From the NCBI RefSeq assembly GCF_049747295.1, contig NZ_JBMHJM010000002.1, positions 186,001 to 250,000 of the forward strand: DNA of 64,000 bases. The letters are read 5' to 3'. This document shows, in pieces, positions 51,461 to 62,146 of this stretch. How positions within the stretch are numbered: position 1 is the stretch's first letter; every line of letters begins with the position of its first letter. A program made the position numbers and the translations under genes. The notes under the pieces were generated by a model, which was not told the DNA's origin, did not search any database, and was given only the letters and a program-made list of their open reading frames with translations. The DNA is from Afipia sp049747295. Lineage in GTDB: Bacteria > Pseudomonadota > Alphaproteobacteria > Rhizobiales > Xanthobacteraceae.

Positions 51461-54400
51461 TCACGCCGTCTTGCGCGTGCCCCGCTCGAACAACGTTTCG
51501 GCAGACTGTGGGCGTCCCGTCAGATATCCCTGAACGGCGTCACAGCCCTCGCGAGCCAGCATCGTCAGTTGTTCTTCGGTCTCGACGCCTTCCGCAAGGA
51601 TGGGAATGTTGAGACTTCGACCGAGACCGATCACCGCGCGAACGATCGCCTGGGAATGCTTGTTGCGCTCGAGATCCATAATGAATGCGCGATCGATCTT
51701 GATCTTGTCGAATGAGAACGAGTGAAGATAGGACAACGACGAATATCCGGTGCCGAAGTCATCAAGAGCGATATCGACACCGATTGCTTTGAGGCGCTTC
51801 AGGATGGAAACCGCGCGCGAAAAGTCGTCGATCAAAACGCCTTCGGTAATTTCCAATTCCAGCAATGACGGCGAGAGATTGGATCTTAGAAGAGCTGAAA
51901 CCACGATCTCCGGCAGATTACCCTGCTGGAATTGGCGCGGGGAAATGTTGACCGCAATCTTTTTAGGTTGCGGCCACGACGCTGCTTCGCGACACGCCTC
52001 ACGAAGAATCCATTCGCCGAGTTGAACGATCAAGCCGCTCTCCTCCGCAAGCGGAATGAATACGGCAGGCGATACGTTTCCGTATTTGGGAGAATTCCAG
52101 CGCGCCAGCGCCTCGTAACCAGTGACTTCGCGGCGCATGCTGACTTGAGGTTGGTAGTAAAGCGTGAATTCCCCTGCAGAAATCGCCTGCCGCAGATCTT
52201 CCTGCATCGCGCGGCGCTCGCGCACCTGGACGTCCATTTCGGAATTAAAGTATTGAGCCGTTCCCCGGTCATGGCCCTTTGCCCGATAAAGCGCCAAATC
52301 CGCGTTCGCGAGCAGGCTCTGCGTATCTGTGCCATGCTCCGGGTACACCGCGATGCCGATGCTCAAGCCAACATGAAGCGATTGCCCATCGAAATCGATC
52401 TTTTCCGCCATAGCCGACAAGAGCCGTGAGGCCAATTCGAGCGAAATATTGCCATCCCCATCATCAGCCGTGATGAGCATGAATTCGTCGCCGCCGAAAC
52501 GGGCAACGAATGCATCCGTCGCTGTTGCGGAAAGACGAGCAGCAACTTCACGCAAAACGTGATCGCCTGCCGAATGCCCATGAAGGTCATTGATCTCTTT
52601 GAAGCCATCGAGATCCAGACACATCACGGCGACGCGCGTGTTCTGCGCAGCTGCATTCGCAATGGTCGCCGCGAAACATTCATCAAAAGCGCTACGGTTA
52701 GCGAGATCCGTCAGGCGATCATGGTGAGCCATATACGCGATACGAGTTTCCGCCTCGCGCCGCTCCGTAACGTCTTCCAGCAAAACGACAAGGTATTCTG
52801 CAATTCCAGCGTCACTCCGGATCGCCACGCGCTGAGACGTGACAAGCTTCGTCGCTCCAGCCGAAGTCTCGATCGAGTGATCCCCGGAAAGCAGTGGTCC
52901 CTCTTGAAGCAGAGCGTTCGTATCGAGCTGAGTGGACAGCTCTCCGGCGGCGTTGGGATAGATTTCCAACGATGATCTTCCAATCCACCTGTCGCGTTCG
53001 ATACCATACAGATTTTCTGCCGCCCGATTAACCAGGGTCACGCTGCAATTGCGCGCGTCCGTCGCGCATGGAGGGACCTTCTTCACGATAATGGGCAGCG
53101 GAACATGCTCGATGACCGTGTCGAGGAACTTTTGCGCACGTCGCAGATCGGCCTCAGCCGTTCGTTGTTCGGTAACGTCTACGCTTGCGACAAGTCGCGC
53201 TTCCCTGCCCTCGTAATGCAACGAATGAGAATAACTGCAAACCTCGAAAATGCTGCCGTCCGCACGCTGATGACGCCGGATATGCCTCCCGGTATCCCTT
53301 TTCGGCATTGATCTGACGAAGGTGGCAAAGCGCTCGCGCTCTTCGACAGGCCGAATATCGAGTACGGATAGCTGGAGGAATTGCTCACGGTCGTAACCGT
53401 ATTGTTCAATCGCCGCATCATTGACCGCGAGAAATTCAAGCGTTTCGCGATCGAACACCCACATCGCGATCGGATTGTTATCGAACAGAAGCCTGAACGA
53501 TTCTTCGCGCAACGTACTCTCGGTCACGTCTTCATGCGTAGAGATGTAGCCGCCGCCCGGGATCGGCTCGTTGACCACACGTATCGTGCGGCCATCCGCA
53601 ACCTGCAGAGTGTGCTCGGTTCGGAAACCCCTTCCAACTTCGTCGAGGACCCGGCGCTGGTATTCGGCTGGATCGCCTTTGAACGTGCCTGACGCCTTGC
53701 GATAATTCAGCAGATCCCTCAGCGGCGCCCCTGGCTGAGCGACCTGGGCAGGCATGTTGTACATGCGAAGATAGCCCTCGTTGCCAACAACGACCCGGGC
53801 CTTATCATCGAATATCAAAAGCCCTTTCGCGGTATTGTTGATTGCGGAGCTGAACTGCGCATTGTGGGCATTGATGTTGCTTGCGAGACGTCTCGTCCCG
53901 ATAAAAACGACGATGCCGATTGCGATGAGGACAATTGCGGCAGCGCCAACCAAGTAAAACGCGGCCTCGCGCCAGACTGTCATGGCGTCCGCAACGCTTG
54001 CGGTAACCACCACAAACACGGGATGGTTCGGCAGCCGGCGCACCGCCATCAGTTTATCAGTACCGTCGATCGGGCTTACGCCACGCACTTCCACGGCATT
54101 GCCGGATACCAGCGAGTCGCGAATGCCCGGAAATAGCCGGCCGATGACAGATGCCTTTCTGGGAACGCGAACCAGCAACGTGCCGTCTTCGCGGAAGAGT
54201 GCAATCGTGCTGCTCTGGCTCGGCTTGATGCGCTCGAAGTAGCGCTCGAGGTAATCAAGGTGAATGACACCGTTGATCGTCCCCAGAAAGTGGCCGTGAG
54301 AATCCGTCAGCTTGCGCGCAATATTGAATCCGTATGAGTCACTCGCCGGAATCCGGACCGGTCGTGTGACTGTTACTCTCGACTGGGGGTTGGAGCGAAA

Positions 54401-54901
54401 TGCTTCTGCGGCTTTTGAACTTAGCGGTCCGTTCGCGGATGCCACGATCGTCGCAGTGCTATTGACCAGACTGCCGTCGACAGCTCCGATGCCAAGCTCC
54501 GAGATGTGCGGAAGGGCTGCGATATTATTTCTAAGAACAGTGCGAACTTCCTTGCTCGCCATGTGGAAGTTGAAGGCGTCGGGAGTGGTGATCTTGAAGC
54601 GCTCGATATCATTCGACAGAGCGCGTTGAGCCATTTCAACCGACTGGAACGAGCGATCAGTCTCCTCGGCGAGGATCACCGCGAGGTTTCGCAAGTCCGA
54701 TTTTTCATGTTCGACGAGGCTCTGGTGCAATGTCAGGATCACGGCAGCCGTGGCGGCCACGAACAGCAGCGCCAAAATCGCTGTCACTGCGATGATCCAT
54801 CGGCTCAGTTGCCGCGCACCTCCTCTGAACAGAGAAGGACGCATTGGCGCCTCATCCGACTTTCGATCCGGATTCGCTGATCCCTGGGATTCCGCTCGCA
54901 T
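51461..54901 (-). CDS. Membrane-bound PAS-GGDEF-EAL cyclic-di-GMP signalling protein
   Basis: A 1146-residue hybrid cyclic-di-GMP enzyme. Order: membrane helix (about residues 35-58); periplasmic double-CACHE-like sensor (about 60-310); second helix (about 316-340); PAS domains at about 355-470 (SSAINNTAKGLLIFDD), 478-600 and 605-720; GGDEF domain (about 730-885) with RFGGDEFML; EAL domain (about 895-1140) with GYEALARW, EITEG, DDFGTGYSSL and KIDRAFI. Both catalytic signatures look intact. The RxxD inhibitory site expected before GGDEF reads TATD, so product inhibition at that site is unlikely. Net synthesis or degradation cannot be told. The start may instead be the Met 19 codons later (MRPSLFRGG). 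Confidence 0.93.
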   Translation of the reverse strand: MRAESQGSANPDRKSDEAPMRPSLFRGGARQLSRWIIAVTAILALLFVAATAAVILTLHQSLVEHEKSDLRNLAVILAEETDRSFQSVEMAQRALSNDIERFKITTPDAFNFHMASKEVRTVLRNNIAALPHISELGIGAVDGSLVNSTATIVASANGPLSSKAAEAFRSNPQSRVTVTRPVRIPASDSYGFNIARKLTDSHGHFLGTINGVIHLDYLERYFERIKPSQSSTIALFREDGTLLVRVPRKASVIGRLFPGIRDSLVSGNAVEVRGVSPIDGTDKLMAVRRLPNHPVFVVVTASVADAMTVWREAAFYLVGAAAIVLIAIGIVVFIGTRRLASNINAHNAQFSSAINNTAKGLLIFDDKARVVVGNEGYLRMYNMPAQVAQPGAPLRDLLNYRKASGTFKGDPAEYQRRVLDEVGRGFRTEHTLQVADGRTIRVVNEPIPGGGYISTHEDVTESTLREESFRLLFDNNPIAMWVFDRETLEFLAVNDAAIEQYGYDREQFLQLSVLDIRPVEERERFATFVRSMPKRDTGRHIRRHQRADGSIFEVCSYSHSLHYEGREARLVASVDVTEQRTAEADLRRAQKFLDTVIEHVPLPIIVKKVPPCATDARNCSVTLVNRAAENLYGIERDRWIGRSSLEIYPNAAGELSTQLDTNALLQEGPLLSGDHSIETSAGATKLVTSQRVAIRSDAGIAEYLVVLLEDVTERREAETRIAYMAHHDRLTDLANRSAFDECFAATIANAAAQNTRVAVMCLDLDGFKEINDLHGHSAGDHVLREVAARLSATATDAFVARFGGDEFMLITADDGDGNISLELASRLLSAMAEKIDFDGQSLHVGLSIGIAVYPEHGTDTQSLLANADLALYRAKGHDRGTAQYFNSEMDVQVRERRAMQEDLRQAISAGEFTLYYQPQVSMRREVTGYEALARWNSPKYGNVSPAVFIPLAEESGLIVQLGEWILREACREAASWPQPKKIAVNISPRQFQQGNLPEIVVSALLRSNLSPSLLELEITEGVLIDDFSRAVSILKRLKAIGVDIALDDFGTGYSSLSYLHSFSFDKIKIDRAFIMDLERNKHSQAIVRAVIGLGRSLNIPILAEGVETEEQLTMLAREGCDAVQGYLTGRPQSAETLFERGTRKTA

Positions 54902-55093
54902 TGTTCTTGTCTTTTTTCAACTGCGAGTCGCACCATCTCAGCCTTCAATTAAAATACTTCCTTGGTATTCTTGTAATCAGCGAAGAAATTTCATTAACCC
55001 TGACGAAATGTAATCACCCGGCCCACATTTAGCCGACCGCGCGATTACCATTAAGTACCGGATTTATATCAGCAAAACGGCTTTAGCCTGGAT

Positions 55094-55942
55094 TTAGCCT
55101 TTGGGCTTAACTCCATAGACGTGCTCGGGTCCGGGAAATGCCCGCGAACGAACTTCCGCGGCGTAGTCCTTGATCGCGGCCTCAATGCCTGGACCGAGAT
55201 TGCCATAACGTTTGACGAATTTTGGAACCCATGGCGACAGCCCCAGCATGTCCTCCAGCACAAGCACCTGGCCATCGCATGCGGCACTGGCGCCGATGCC
55301 AATGGTTGGGACCGGCACGACTTCGGTAATGCGTCGCGCCAAAGGCTCCGCCACGGCTTCGACCACCATCGAAAACGCGCCGGCCTGAGCTACTGCGACC
55401 GCATCGTCCTGAATAGGACCACCGCCGTTGCCGCCCTCCATCAGTTTCAACGCTTCCTCGCGCCCCTGCGACTTGAAGCTCCCGAGGGTGTTGATCGATT
55501 GTGGTGTGAGGCCAACATGCGCCATTACGGGAATGCCCCGTGTGGTGAGAAACTCGATCGTCTCCGCCATGTGGACCCCACCTTCGAGCTTCACCGCGCC
55601 GCAATGGGTCTCTTTCAAGATGCGCGCTGCGGAATGAAACGCCTGCTCCTTCGAAGCTTCATAGGAGCCGAACGGCATATCCACCACGACCAGAGACTGT
55701 TTTGAGCCTCGCATCACCGCATGGCCCTGCAAGATCATCATATCGAGCGTGACCGGCACCGTGGTCTCAAAGCCGTGCATCACGTTACCGAGCGAGTCGC
55801 CGACCAGGATGACATCGCAATACTGATCGACCAGCGACGCAGTATGCGCATGATAGGAGGTCAGCATGACGATCGGCTCGCCACCCTTGCGCTTGAGAAT
55901 GTCGGGGGCGGTCTTACGCTTTACCGTCGTTTGCACGGACAT
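55094..55942 (-). CDS. panB: 3-methyl-2-oxobutanoate hydroxymethyltransferase
   Basis: PanB makes ketopantoate in pantothenate synthesis. The 282-residue protein has IVMLTSYHAHTASLVDQ (near residue 24), the metal-binding VGDSLGNVMHG (near 46), MPFGSYEASKEQA, and HVGLTPQSINTLGSF (near 135) with the VGLTPQ signature. The MSVQTTVKR start at 55942 has GGAG 10 nt upstream, inside the end of nnrU. panC is not adjacent here. Confidence 0.96.
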   Translation of the reverse strand: MSVQTTVKRKTAPDILKRKGGEPIVMLTSYHAHTASLVDQYCDVILVGDSLGNVMHGFETTVPVTLDMMILQGHAVMRGSKQSLVVVDMPFGSYEASKEQAFHSAARILKETHCGAVKLEGGVHMAETIEFLTTRGIPVMAHVGLTPQSINTLGSFKSQGREEALKLMEGGNGGGPIQDDAVAVAQAGAFSMVVEAVAEPLARRITEVVPVPTIGIGASAACDGQVLVLEDMLGLSPWVPKFVKRYGNLGPGIEAAIKDYAAEVRSRAFPGPEHVYGVKPKG

Positions 55943-55946
55943 AGTC

Positions 55947-56531
55947 TTAAACTCCAACTACAGGAACGCCGATCACCAGTGGATGAAAGGCAAAAGCGAG
56001 AGCGAGATAGGCCACTGTCCCGACCACAACCGCGACCAGGTCATTACCGAGACCACCAACCGGAATGGGTGGTGCACCAGGATCTTCGCGGCTTTTCAGG
56101 GAAATACGATCGTACACTGCCCACGCGAGAACAGAGCCGAACAGGATGATCGAGCCGAGATCGCCATTGGCGAGGAGGTGTAGCACGGCCCACAACTTCA
56201 CGCCCGCAAGCATAGGGTGCTTGACCGTCGCATAGATGCGCCCGCGGATATAAGACGCCACCACGAGAATGATTGCAGGCAGCATCAGGCCCAGCGCAAT
56301 GTGCCGCATGGCAACCGGCGGATACCAAACATTGATCCACTCTGTCGCACGATAAGTGCTGAAGCCTCGTCCGATCAGGTAAATGCCGACGATGGCGATC
56401 ACTGAATAAGCGATTTTGTAGCCGCTTTCACCGAGACGCGCGATGATCGCCGCGCGCGTGTCGCGCAACGTCGTCAGGACGTGGGTGCCAAGAAACAGCA
56501 CCAACCCTACAACCATCGTCAGCAGTCCCAT
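55947..56531 (-). CDS. NnrU-family membrane protein
   Basis: A 194-residue protein with about six membrane helices, beginning MGLLTMVVGLVLFLGTHVLT. HVLTTLRDTRAAI and ATVKHPMLAGVKLWAVLHLLANGD (with conserved His residues, the latter near 115) are typical of the NnrU family, named for a gene in denitrification clusters; the family's biochemical role is not settled, and no denitrification gene lies nearby. It is immediately upstream of panB on the same strand, with a 4-bp gap. Confidence 0.87.
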   Translation of the reverse strand: MGLLTMVVGLVLFLGTHVLTTLRDTRAAIIARLGESGYKIAYSVIAIVGIYLIGRGFSTYRATEWINVWYPPVAMRHIALGLMLPAIILVVASYIRGRIYATVKHPMLAGVKLWAVLHLLANGDLGSIILFGSVLAWAVYDRISLKSREDPGAPPIPVGGLGNDLVAVVVGTVAYLALAFAFHPLVIGVPVVGV

Positions 56532-56720
56532 GTCCCCCACCTCTCAAATCCCGCATCCGGGACGGGTCTCTTGAAACCACCAGAACGTTATCTGTCGAAC
56601 GTTTCCTCTGCGTGCCGAGACTGCTAGGGTCGGGCTACGCTGTGCTCGGGTATCATTTTTAGGGTCCCGCGCGCAATGCCGCTTCCGCATCGCAACCCTG
56701 CATTAACCCCCTCAAAACCC

Positions 56721-57695
56721 ATGAAAATCGCTGCTCTTGCCGGTCTGGCGCTTGCCGTCGCCATGATCACCGCCGCCCCGGCCCAAACGCCCGCGCCATG
56801 GCCACCCAAGCTGGTCAAGATCGTTGTCCCCTATGCGGCGGGCTCGACACCGGACCTCGTCGGCCGTGTGCTCGCCGACGATCTGCAAGCACGGCACCCC
56901 GGCTCCAGCTTTGTGGTCGAGAACAAAACCGGCGCTGGCGGCAATATCGGCACCGATGCCGTCGCCAAGGCTGAACCGGACGGCGCAACGATCGGCATCA
57001 GCCTCGGTGGACCGCTTGCCATCAATACGCTGCTGTTCTCGAAGCTGCCTTACGATCCGGCAAAAGACATTGCCCCGATCACGCTGCTCACCTCGTTACC
57101 AAGTGTGCTGGTGGTGCCGACCAGCCTTGGCATCAATTCGGTGGCTGATTTCGTCGCAGCCTTGAAGCGTGATCCTTCCAAATTCGCGTTCGGGTCCATC
57201 GGCGCAGGTTCGCTGTCGCACCTCACCATGGAAGCCATCGCGCAGCGCGCCGGTGTGACCATGACCCACATTCCTTATGGTGGCTCGCCGCAGGCCATTA
57301 CGGCGGTAATCCGCGGCGACGTTCAGGCGGCGTGCCTTCCCGCCATCGCGGTCACGCCCCAGCTTGCCGAAGGCAAGGTGAAGATCCTTGCGGTTGCAAC
57401 CCCTCAACGCTCGCGCTTTCTAAAGGACGTCCCGACGCTGAAGGAAAGCGGCATCGACGTGGAGTCGGATGCATGGAACGCGCTGATCGCACCTGCCGGT
57501 ACGCCACCAGCCATCATCGCCCAGATCAACGACGAGGTGCGCGACACGTTGACCAAGCCGAGCGTGCGCGAAAAACTCGAAACGCAACTGATGGAGCCTA
57601 CTCCCTCAACGCCCGAAGCCCTGCGCGTACGGATGGGGGCCGAGATCAAATTATGGGCGGATGTGATCAAACGCGGTGATATCCGAATAAATTAG
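56721..57695 (+). CDS. TctC/Bug-family periplasmic solute-binding protein
   Basis: A 324-residue exported protein with signal MKIAALAGLALAVAMITAAPAQ. The family features are KIVVPYAAGSTPDLVGRVLADDL (near residue 35, shown in part as VPYAAGSTPDLVGR), NKTGAGGNIGTDAVAKAEPDG and the VMTHIPY-GGSPQAITAVIRGDV block near 180. Bug proteins bind carboxylates or similar small acids, usually for tripartite tricarboxylate transporters. No tctA or tctB is seen within the window, so it is an orphan binding protein, as is often the case for this family. No strong ribosome site precedes ATG 56721. Confidence 0.92.
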   Translation: MKIAALAGLALAVAMITAAPAQTPAPWPPKLVKIVVPYAAGSTPDLVGRVLADDLQARHPGSSFVVENKTGAGGNIGTDAVAKAEPDGATIGISLGGPLAINTLLFSKLPYDPAKDIAPITLLTSLPSVLVVPTSLGINSVADFVAALKRDPSKFAFGSIGAGSLSHLTMEAIAQRAGVTMTHIPYGGSPQAITAVIRGDVQAACLPAIAVTPQLAEGKVKILAVATPQRSRFLKDVPTLKESGIDVESDAWNALIAPAGTPPAIIAQINDEVRDTLTKPSVREKLETQLMEPTPSTPEALRVRMGAEIKLWADVIKRGDIRIN

Positions 57696-57721
57696 CTTCC
57701 CGTGATGGATACGGAATTGCC

Positions 57722-58171
57722 ATGACCTTTGCCTTCGAGCGTAGCCATAACATCATCATCGACGCGCCGGCGAAGGCTGTGTTCGATTACGTCACCAATC
57801 CGCAATCCTGGCCGGAATGGCTGGCGGCGTCGCATCACATCGACAGTGAAAACCGGCCGCTCGACACGGGCGAAGTGTTCAGCGAGAAGTGGCATATCCG
57901 CTCCGGCGAAGTCTCGCTGAACTGGATCGTACGGGCCTGCGTCAGTCCCAAGCTCTGGATCGTGCAGGCTGAGACCGACTTCATGGGCCCCATCGTCATT
58001 CAATACACCTGCGAGGAAGCAGAGGGACGCACAACGTTCACCCGAACGGTGCGCAATCCTGCCCGCCCCAAGCCGCCCACCGATGATCAACTCACACGTA
58101 TCGATGACGAAGCAGCAATCGGGCTGAAAAACATCAAGGCGAACGTCGAGAAGCGAATACTTAAATCCTGA
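57722..58171 (+). CDS. SRPBCC/polyketide-cyclase-like lipid-binding domain protein
   Basis: A 149-residue protein of the START/SRPBCC fold, beginning FERSHNIIIDAPAKAVFDYVTNPQSWPEW (typical first strand and helices, residues about 4-32, shown in part as FDYVTNPQSWPEW). It has no signal peptide. Such domains bind hydrophobic ligands. It starts 26 bp after the TctC-type gene and overlaps the M50 gene 3' end by 11 bp. Ligand unknown. Confidence 0.85.
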   Translation: MTFAFERSHNIIIDAPAKAVFDYVTNPQSWPEWLAASHHIDSENRPLDTGEVFSEKWHIRSGEVSLNWIVRACVSPKLWIVQAETDFMGPIVIQYTCEEAEGRTTFTRTVRNPARPKPPTDDQLTRIDDEAAIGLKNIKANVEKRILKS

Positions 58172-58916
58172 TCGCGCGGCCGCCGCGGGCCTGCTGAAGC
58201 GCGTCCCAATTGATCATAAACGGCGGCGGCGACCAGATCGGGACGCCGGCCATGGTCGACACCAGCAGCACGAACTTGGCAATCGCTCCAAACACGGTGC
58301 CAAGCGCAGCAACGACAAAGGTCGCCGTGTGCGCGCCGTAACGCTTGGCGACAAGCATGTACAGCAGTCGGCCGCCATCGAGCGGAAACGCCGGCAGCAT
58401 GTTGGCAATGGCTAACGCGGCGTTGAGAAAGCATGCGAACCGCGCGATGTGCACGATGCTCGTGGGAGGAACGAGTACGTCCGCAGGATTGAACGAGAAC
58501 TGCTCAGGCGAGATGTACCGAACAACGGCAAGAACGAGAAGTGCTAAGAGCGCCAATGCGGCGTTCGATAGCGGCCCCGCAATCGTGATCGCAAAATCAT
58601 GGCGCATCAGGCGTGGTGAGGTCGCAAAATGGACGACGCCACCAAACAAATTAATATCGATACGGCGGGCCGTGACGCCGTAGTGACGCCCCACCTTGGC
58701 ATGGGCCAATTCGTGCAGCAGGATCGAGCCTAGCAACACTCCTGCGCCGCAGATCACCAGCAAAGGTCCAATACCGCCGGGCAAGTGCCAGAAATGAAAC
58801 GTCAGTACGAAGGCTGCAAGGAAGAATGTCGGATGGAGCACGACAGGTGCCTTACCAAATCGGCCGATCTCAATCGTTCCATCGCTAAAGCTCAATGTTG
58901 GAAATCGCATTGGCAT
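58161..58916 (-). CDS. Site-2-type (M50) membrane metalloprotease
   Basis: A 251-residue integral membrane protein with the zinc-binding motif LLHELAHAKVG (HExxH, near residue 67) in an early helix and the second motif NMLPAFPLDGGRLL (LDG, near 183), the paired signature of the M50 family. There is no PDZ or CBS domain, so it is the compact form, like those in other Rhizobiales. It starts at ATG 58916, sharing one base with the stop of the preceding small membrane protein gene. Substrate unknown. Confidence 0.9.
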   Translation of the reverse strand: MPMRFPTLSFSDGTIEIGRFGKAPVVLHPTFFLAAFVLTFHFWHLPGGIGPLLVICGAGVLLGSILLHELAHAKVGRHYGVTARRIDINLFGGVVHFATSPRLMRHDFAITIAGPLSNAALALLALLVLAVVRYISPEQFSFNPADVLVPPTSIVHIARFACFLNAALAIANMLPAFPLDGGRLLYMLVAKRYGAHTATFVVAALGTVFGAIAKFVLLVSTMAGVPIWSPPPFMINWDALQQARGGRAIRI

Positions 58917-59206
58917 CAGTCCGAATGATTGTCACGGCGAAAGAAATGAAAAATCATGTGCAGCCAGAACACGTCACCGGCTGCGCGCTCACCACGCAGC
59001 CACTGATACAGGGAGAAAAACAGACACATCACGAAAAGAGCACCGGCAAGGATCAGGGCTTCCTGATTGGAGACATCTTGTGTGCGCGCGACGATCCAGC
59101 AGACTACGAACGCGACCGGTGAAAGAATGAGAAACATGCGGGCGCGCACCTGCGCCTGCTCGGGCGTGTCCTCTGGGCCGGTTTGTGTGTGCCGTTGACC
59201 ATCCAT
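58916..59206 (-). CDS. Small two-helix membrane protein upstream of the M50 protease
   Basis: A 96-residue protein with a polar N-terminus (MDGQRHTQTGPEDTPEQAQ) and two membrane helices (MFLILSPVAFVVCWIVA, about 24-42; ALILAGALFVMCLFFSLYQW, about 50-69), then a basic and His-containing C-terminus (IFHFFRRDNHSD). Its stop codon overlaps the protease start (TGATG), strongly suggesting an operon and translational coupling. It is a plausible partner or substrate adaptor of the protease by position only. Function not recognised. Confidence 0.75.
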   Translation of the reverse strand: MDGQRHTQTGPEDTPEQAQVRARMFLILSPVAFVVCWIVARTQDVSNQEALILAGALFVMCLFFSLYQWLRGERAAGDVFWLHMIFHFFRRDNHSD

Positions 59207-59296
59207 CCCGCCACTCCCATCCGAATTATTGGATCCTCGGAGATTGGTCGCGGCAGGCAGGAGTTGGGTTCAGCAGAAAGCTTGCTAAAGGAAGCA

Positions 59297-59914
59297 CTAT
59301 TGCTTTGGGGAAGTCTGGCTGAGCGGACGATTGTCCACGTAGCGGATCATGATCGGCCGTCCCGCGATGGCCCCGCCCAGCCCATGGCTCAAGGTCAGCG
59401 GCGTGCAACCGTTCAGCGCCTCCTTGATGGCGCCGAGATAGACATCACGCGTCTGCCCAGAAACGCCGTCGGTCGCGTAAGTGACGCGCGGCGGCCCGAT
59501 CAACCCGCCATCGCGCTTGAACGAGAATTTCACCGACATCTGCATCCCTTCGCGGGCTTCGTTCTCCGGCGGTGGCGTCCAGCAGGACCGCAGGGCCGCG
59601 AACAGATCGCCAATCGTGTCGAGATCGTGATCGGGCTTTACATATTTCGAAGCGTCTTTGCCGTCCGGTTTGCTCAGGACGGTCAGTTGCAGGTTTTCGC
59701 CGATCGGATAGTCAATCTCGGGTATGCATGGCCCGTGATTGAGCGGGCTGCAATAATATGGCGTGCAAGGCCCCTCGCTCAGCACGCTGCACGGCGAATG
59801 TGAAAAGGGTATTGGATTATTCTGATTCTGACGCTGCGAGCGGGCGTCGGATGGCGCGGCCGCAACAATCAACGCCGCAAACGTGAGGATGAATAAAGCC
59901 GTACGTTGGAGCAT
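59297..59914 (-). CDS. Exported TonB-C-like hypothetical protein
   Basis: A 205-residue protein with signal peptide MLQRTALFILTFAALIVAAA (start ATG 59914). A cysteine-rich stretch, CSVLSEGPCTPYYCSPLNHGPC (about 42-64, shown as four Cys within 23 residues), precedes a C-terminal domain with QMSVKFSFKRDGGLIGPPRVTY (about 135-156), a TonB-C/energy-transducer-like pattern. The TonB membrane helix and Pro-rich linker are absent, so this is not a canonical TonB. The longer frame to 60004 is less plausible. Confidence 0.75.
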   Translation of the reverse strand: MLQRTALFILTFAALIVAAAPSDARSQRQNQNNPIPFSHSPCSVLSEGPCTPYYCSPLNHGPCIPEIDYPIGENLQLTVLSKPDGKDASKYVKPDHDLDTIGDLFAALRSCWTPPPENEAREGMQMSVKFSFKRDGGLIGPPRVTYATDGVSGQTRDVYLGAIKEALNGCTPLTLSHGLGGAIAGRPIMIRYVDNRPLSQTSPKQ

Positions 59915-60048
59915 GAAACCGCTCGCAGCCCGTGAACACCTTAGAAATAAGGCACGAACACCTCGCATCAAGGTCATCGCGCGAAGTTGAAGACCGCGCG
60001 ACACATCGATGCAATACGGGAAGCCGGACTAAATGAGCTATTTCGGGC

Positions 60049-61668
<1,620 letters not shown>

Positions 61669-61764
61669 GGTGGCGAGCGTGTGGCAAAGAAACGCGGCAG
61701 GATCAAGGAAGATTCAGAACTCCATGCACTTGCATCTTGTTCCTCTCCCTGTATATTTGGGATG

Positions 61765-61809
61765 CGAGGACGACCTCGACATCACCGACATCTGCAGGGA
61801 CGGCCCTGC
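61765..61809 (+). promoter_or_regulatory. Guanidine-II riboswitch (mini-ykkC)
   Basis: Two adjacent stem-loops with tetraloops of the ACGR type: CGAGG-ACGA-CCTCG at 61765-61778 and GCAGGG-ACGG-CCCTGC at 61794-61809, separated by 15 nt. This is the defining pattern of the guanidine-II riboswitch. The AAGGA ribosome site (61814-61818) lies 5 nt after the second stem and the gdx ATG at 61827. Guanidine binding to the loops is known to expose the ribosome site, so expression of the downstream exporter should rise with guanidine. Confidence 0.92.
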
Positions 61810-61826
61810 CATGAAAGGATACCTCC

Positions 61827-62141
61827 ATGGCATGGGGAATACTGTTCATCGCCGGATTGATGGAAATCGGCTGGGCGATCGGCCTCAAATATACTGACGG
61901 TTTTACGCGTCTGGTGCCCTCGGCGCTGACCCTGGTCAGCATGGTCGCCAGCGTCGTCCTGCTCGGCCTGTCGCTCAAGACACTCCCGGTCGGCACGGCC
62001 TATGCGGTTTGGACCGGCATTGGCACCGTGGGAACCGCCCTGCTGGGCATCTGGCTGCTCGGCGAACCCGCCACCGCCATCCGTCTCGCCTATATCGGCT
62101 TGATCATCGCCGGCATCATCGGGCTGAAACTCGTCTCCTGA
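61827..62141 (+). CDS. gdx: Guanidinium exporter (Gdx, small multidrug resistance family)
   Basis: A 104-residue SMR protein with four membrane helices and the guanidinium-exporter signature: GLMEIGWAIGLKYTDGFTRL (catalytic Glu near residue 13, followed by Trp-Ala) and GTAYAVWTGIGTVG in helix 3. Gdx (formerly SugE) exchanges guanidinium for two protons. The upstream guanidine-II riboswitch confirms the substrate class. It is a single gene, ending 6 bp before the converging pit gene. The name sugE is the older symbol. Confidence 0.95.
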   Translation: MAWGILFIAGLMEIGWAIGLKYTDGFTRLVPSALTLVSMVASVVLLGLSLKTLPVGTAYAVWTGIGTVGTALLGIWLLGEPATAIRLAYIGLIIAGIIGLKLVS

Positions 62142-62146
62142 CGCAA

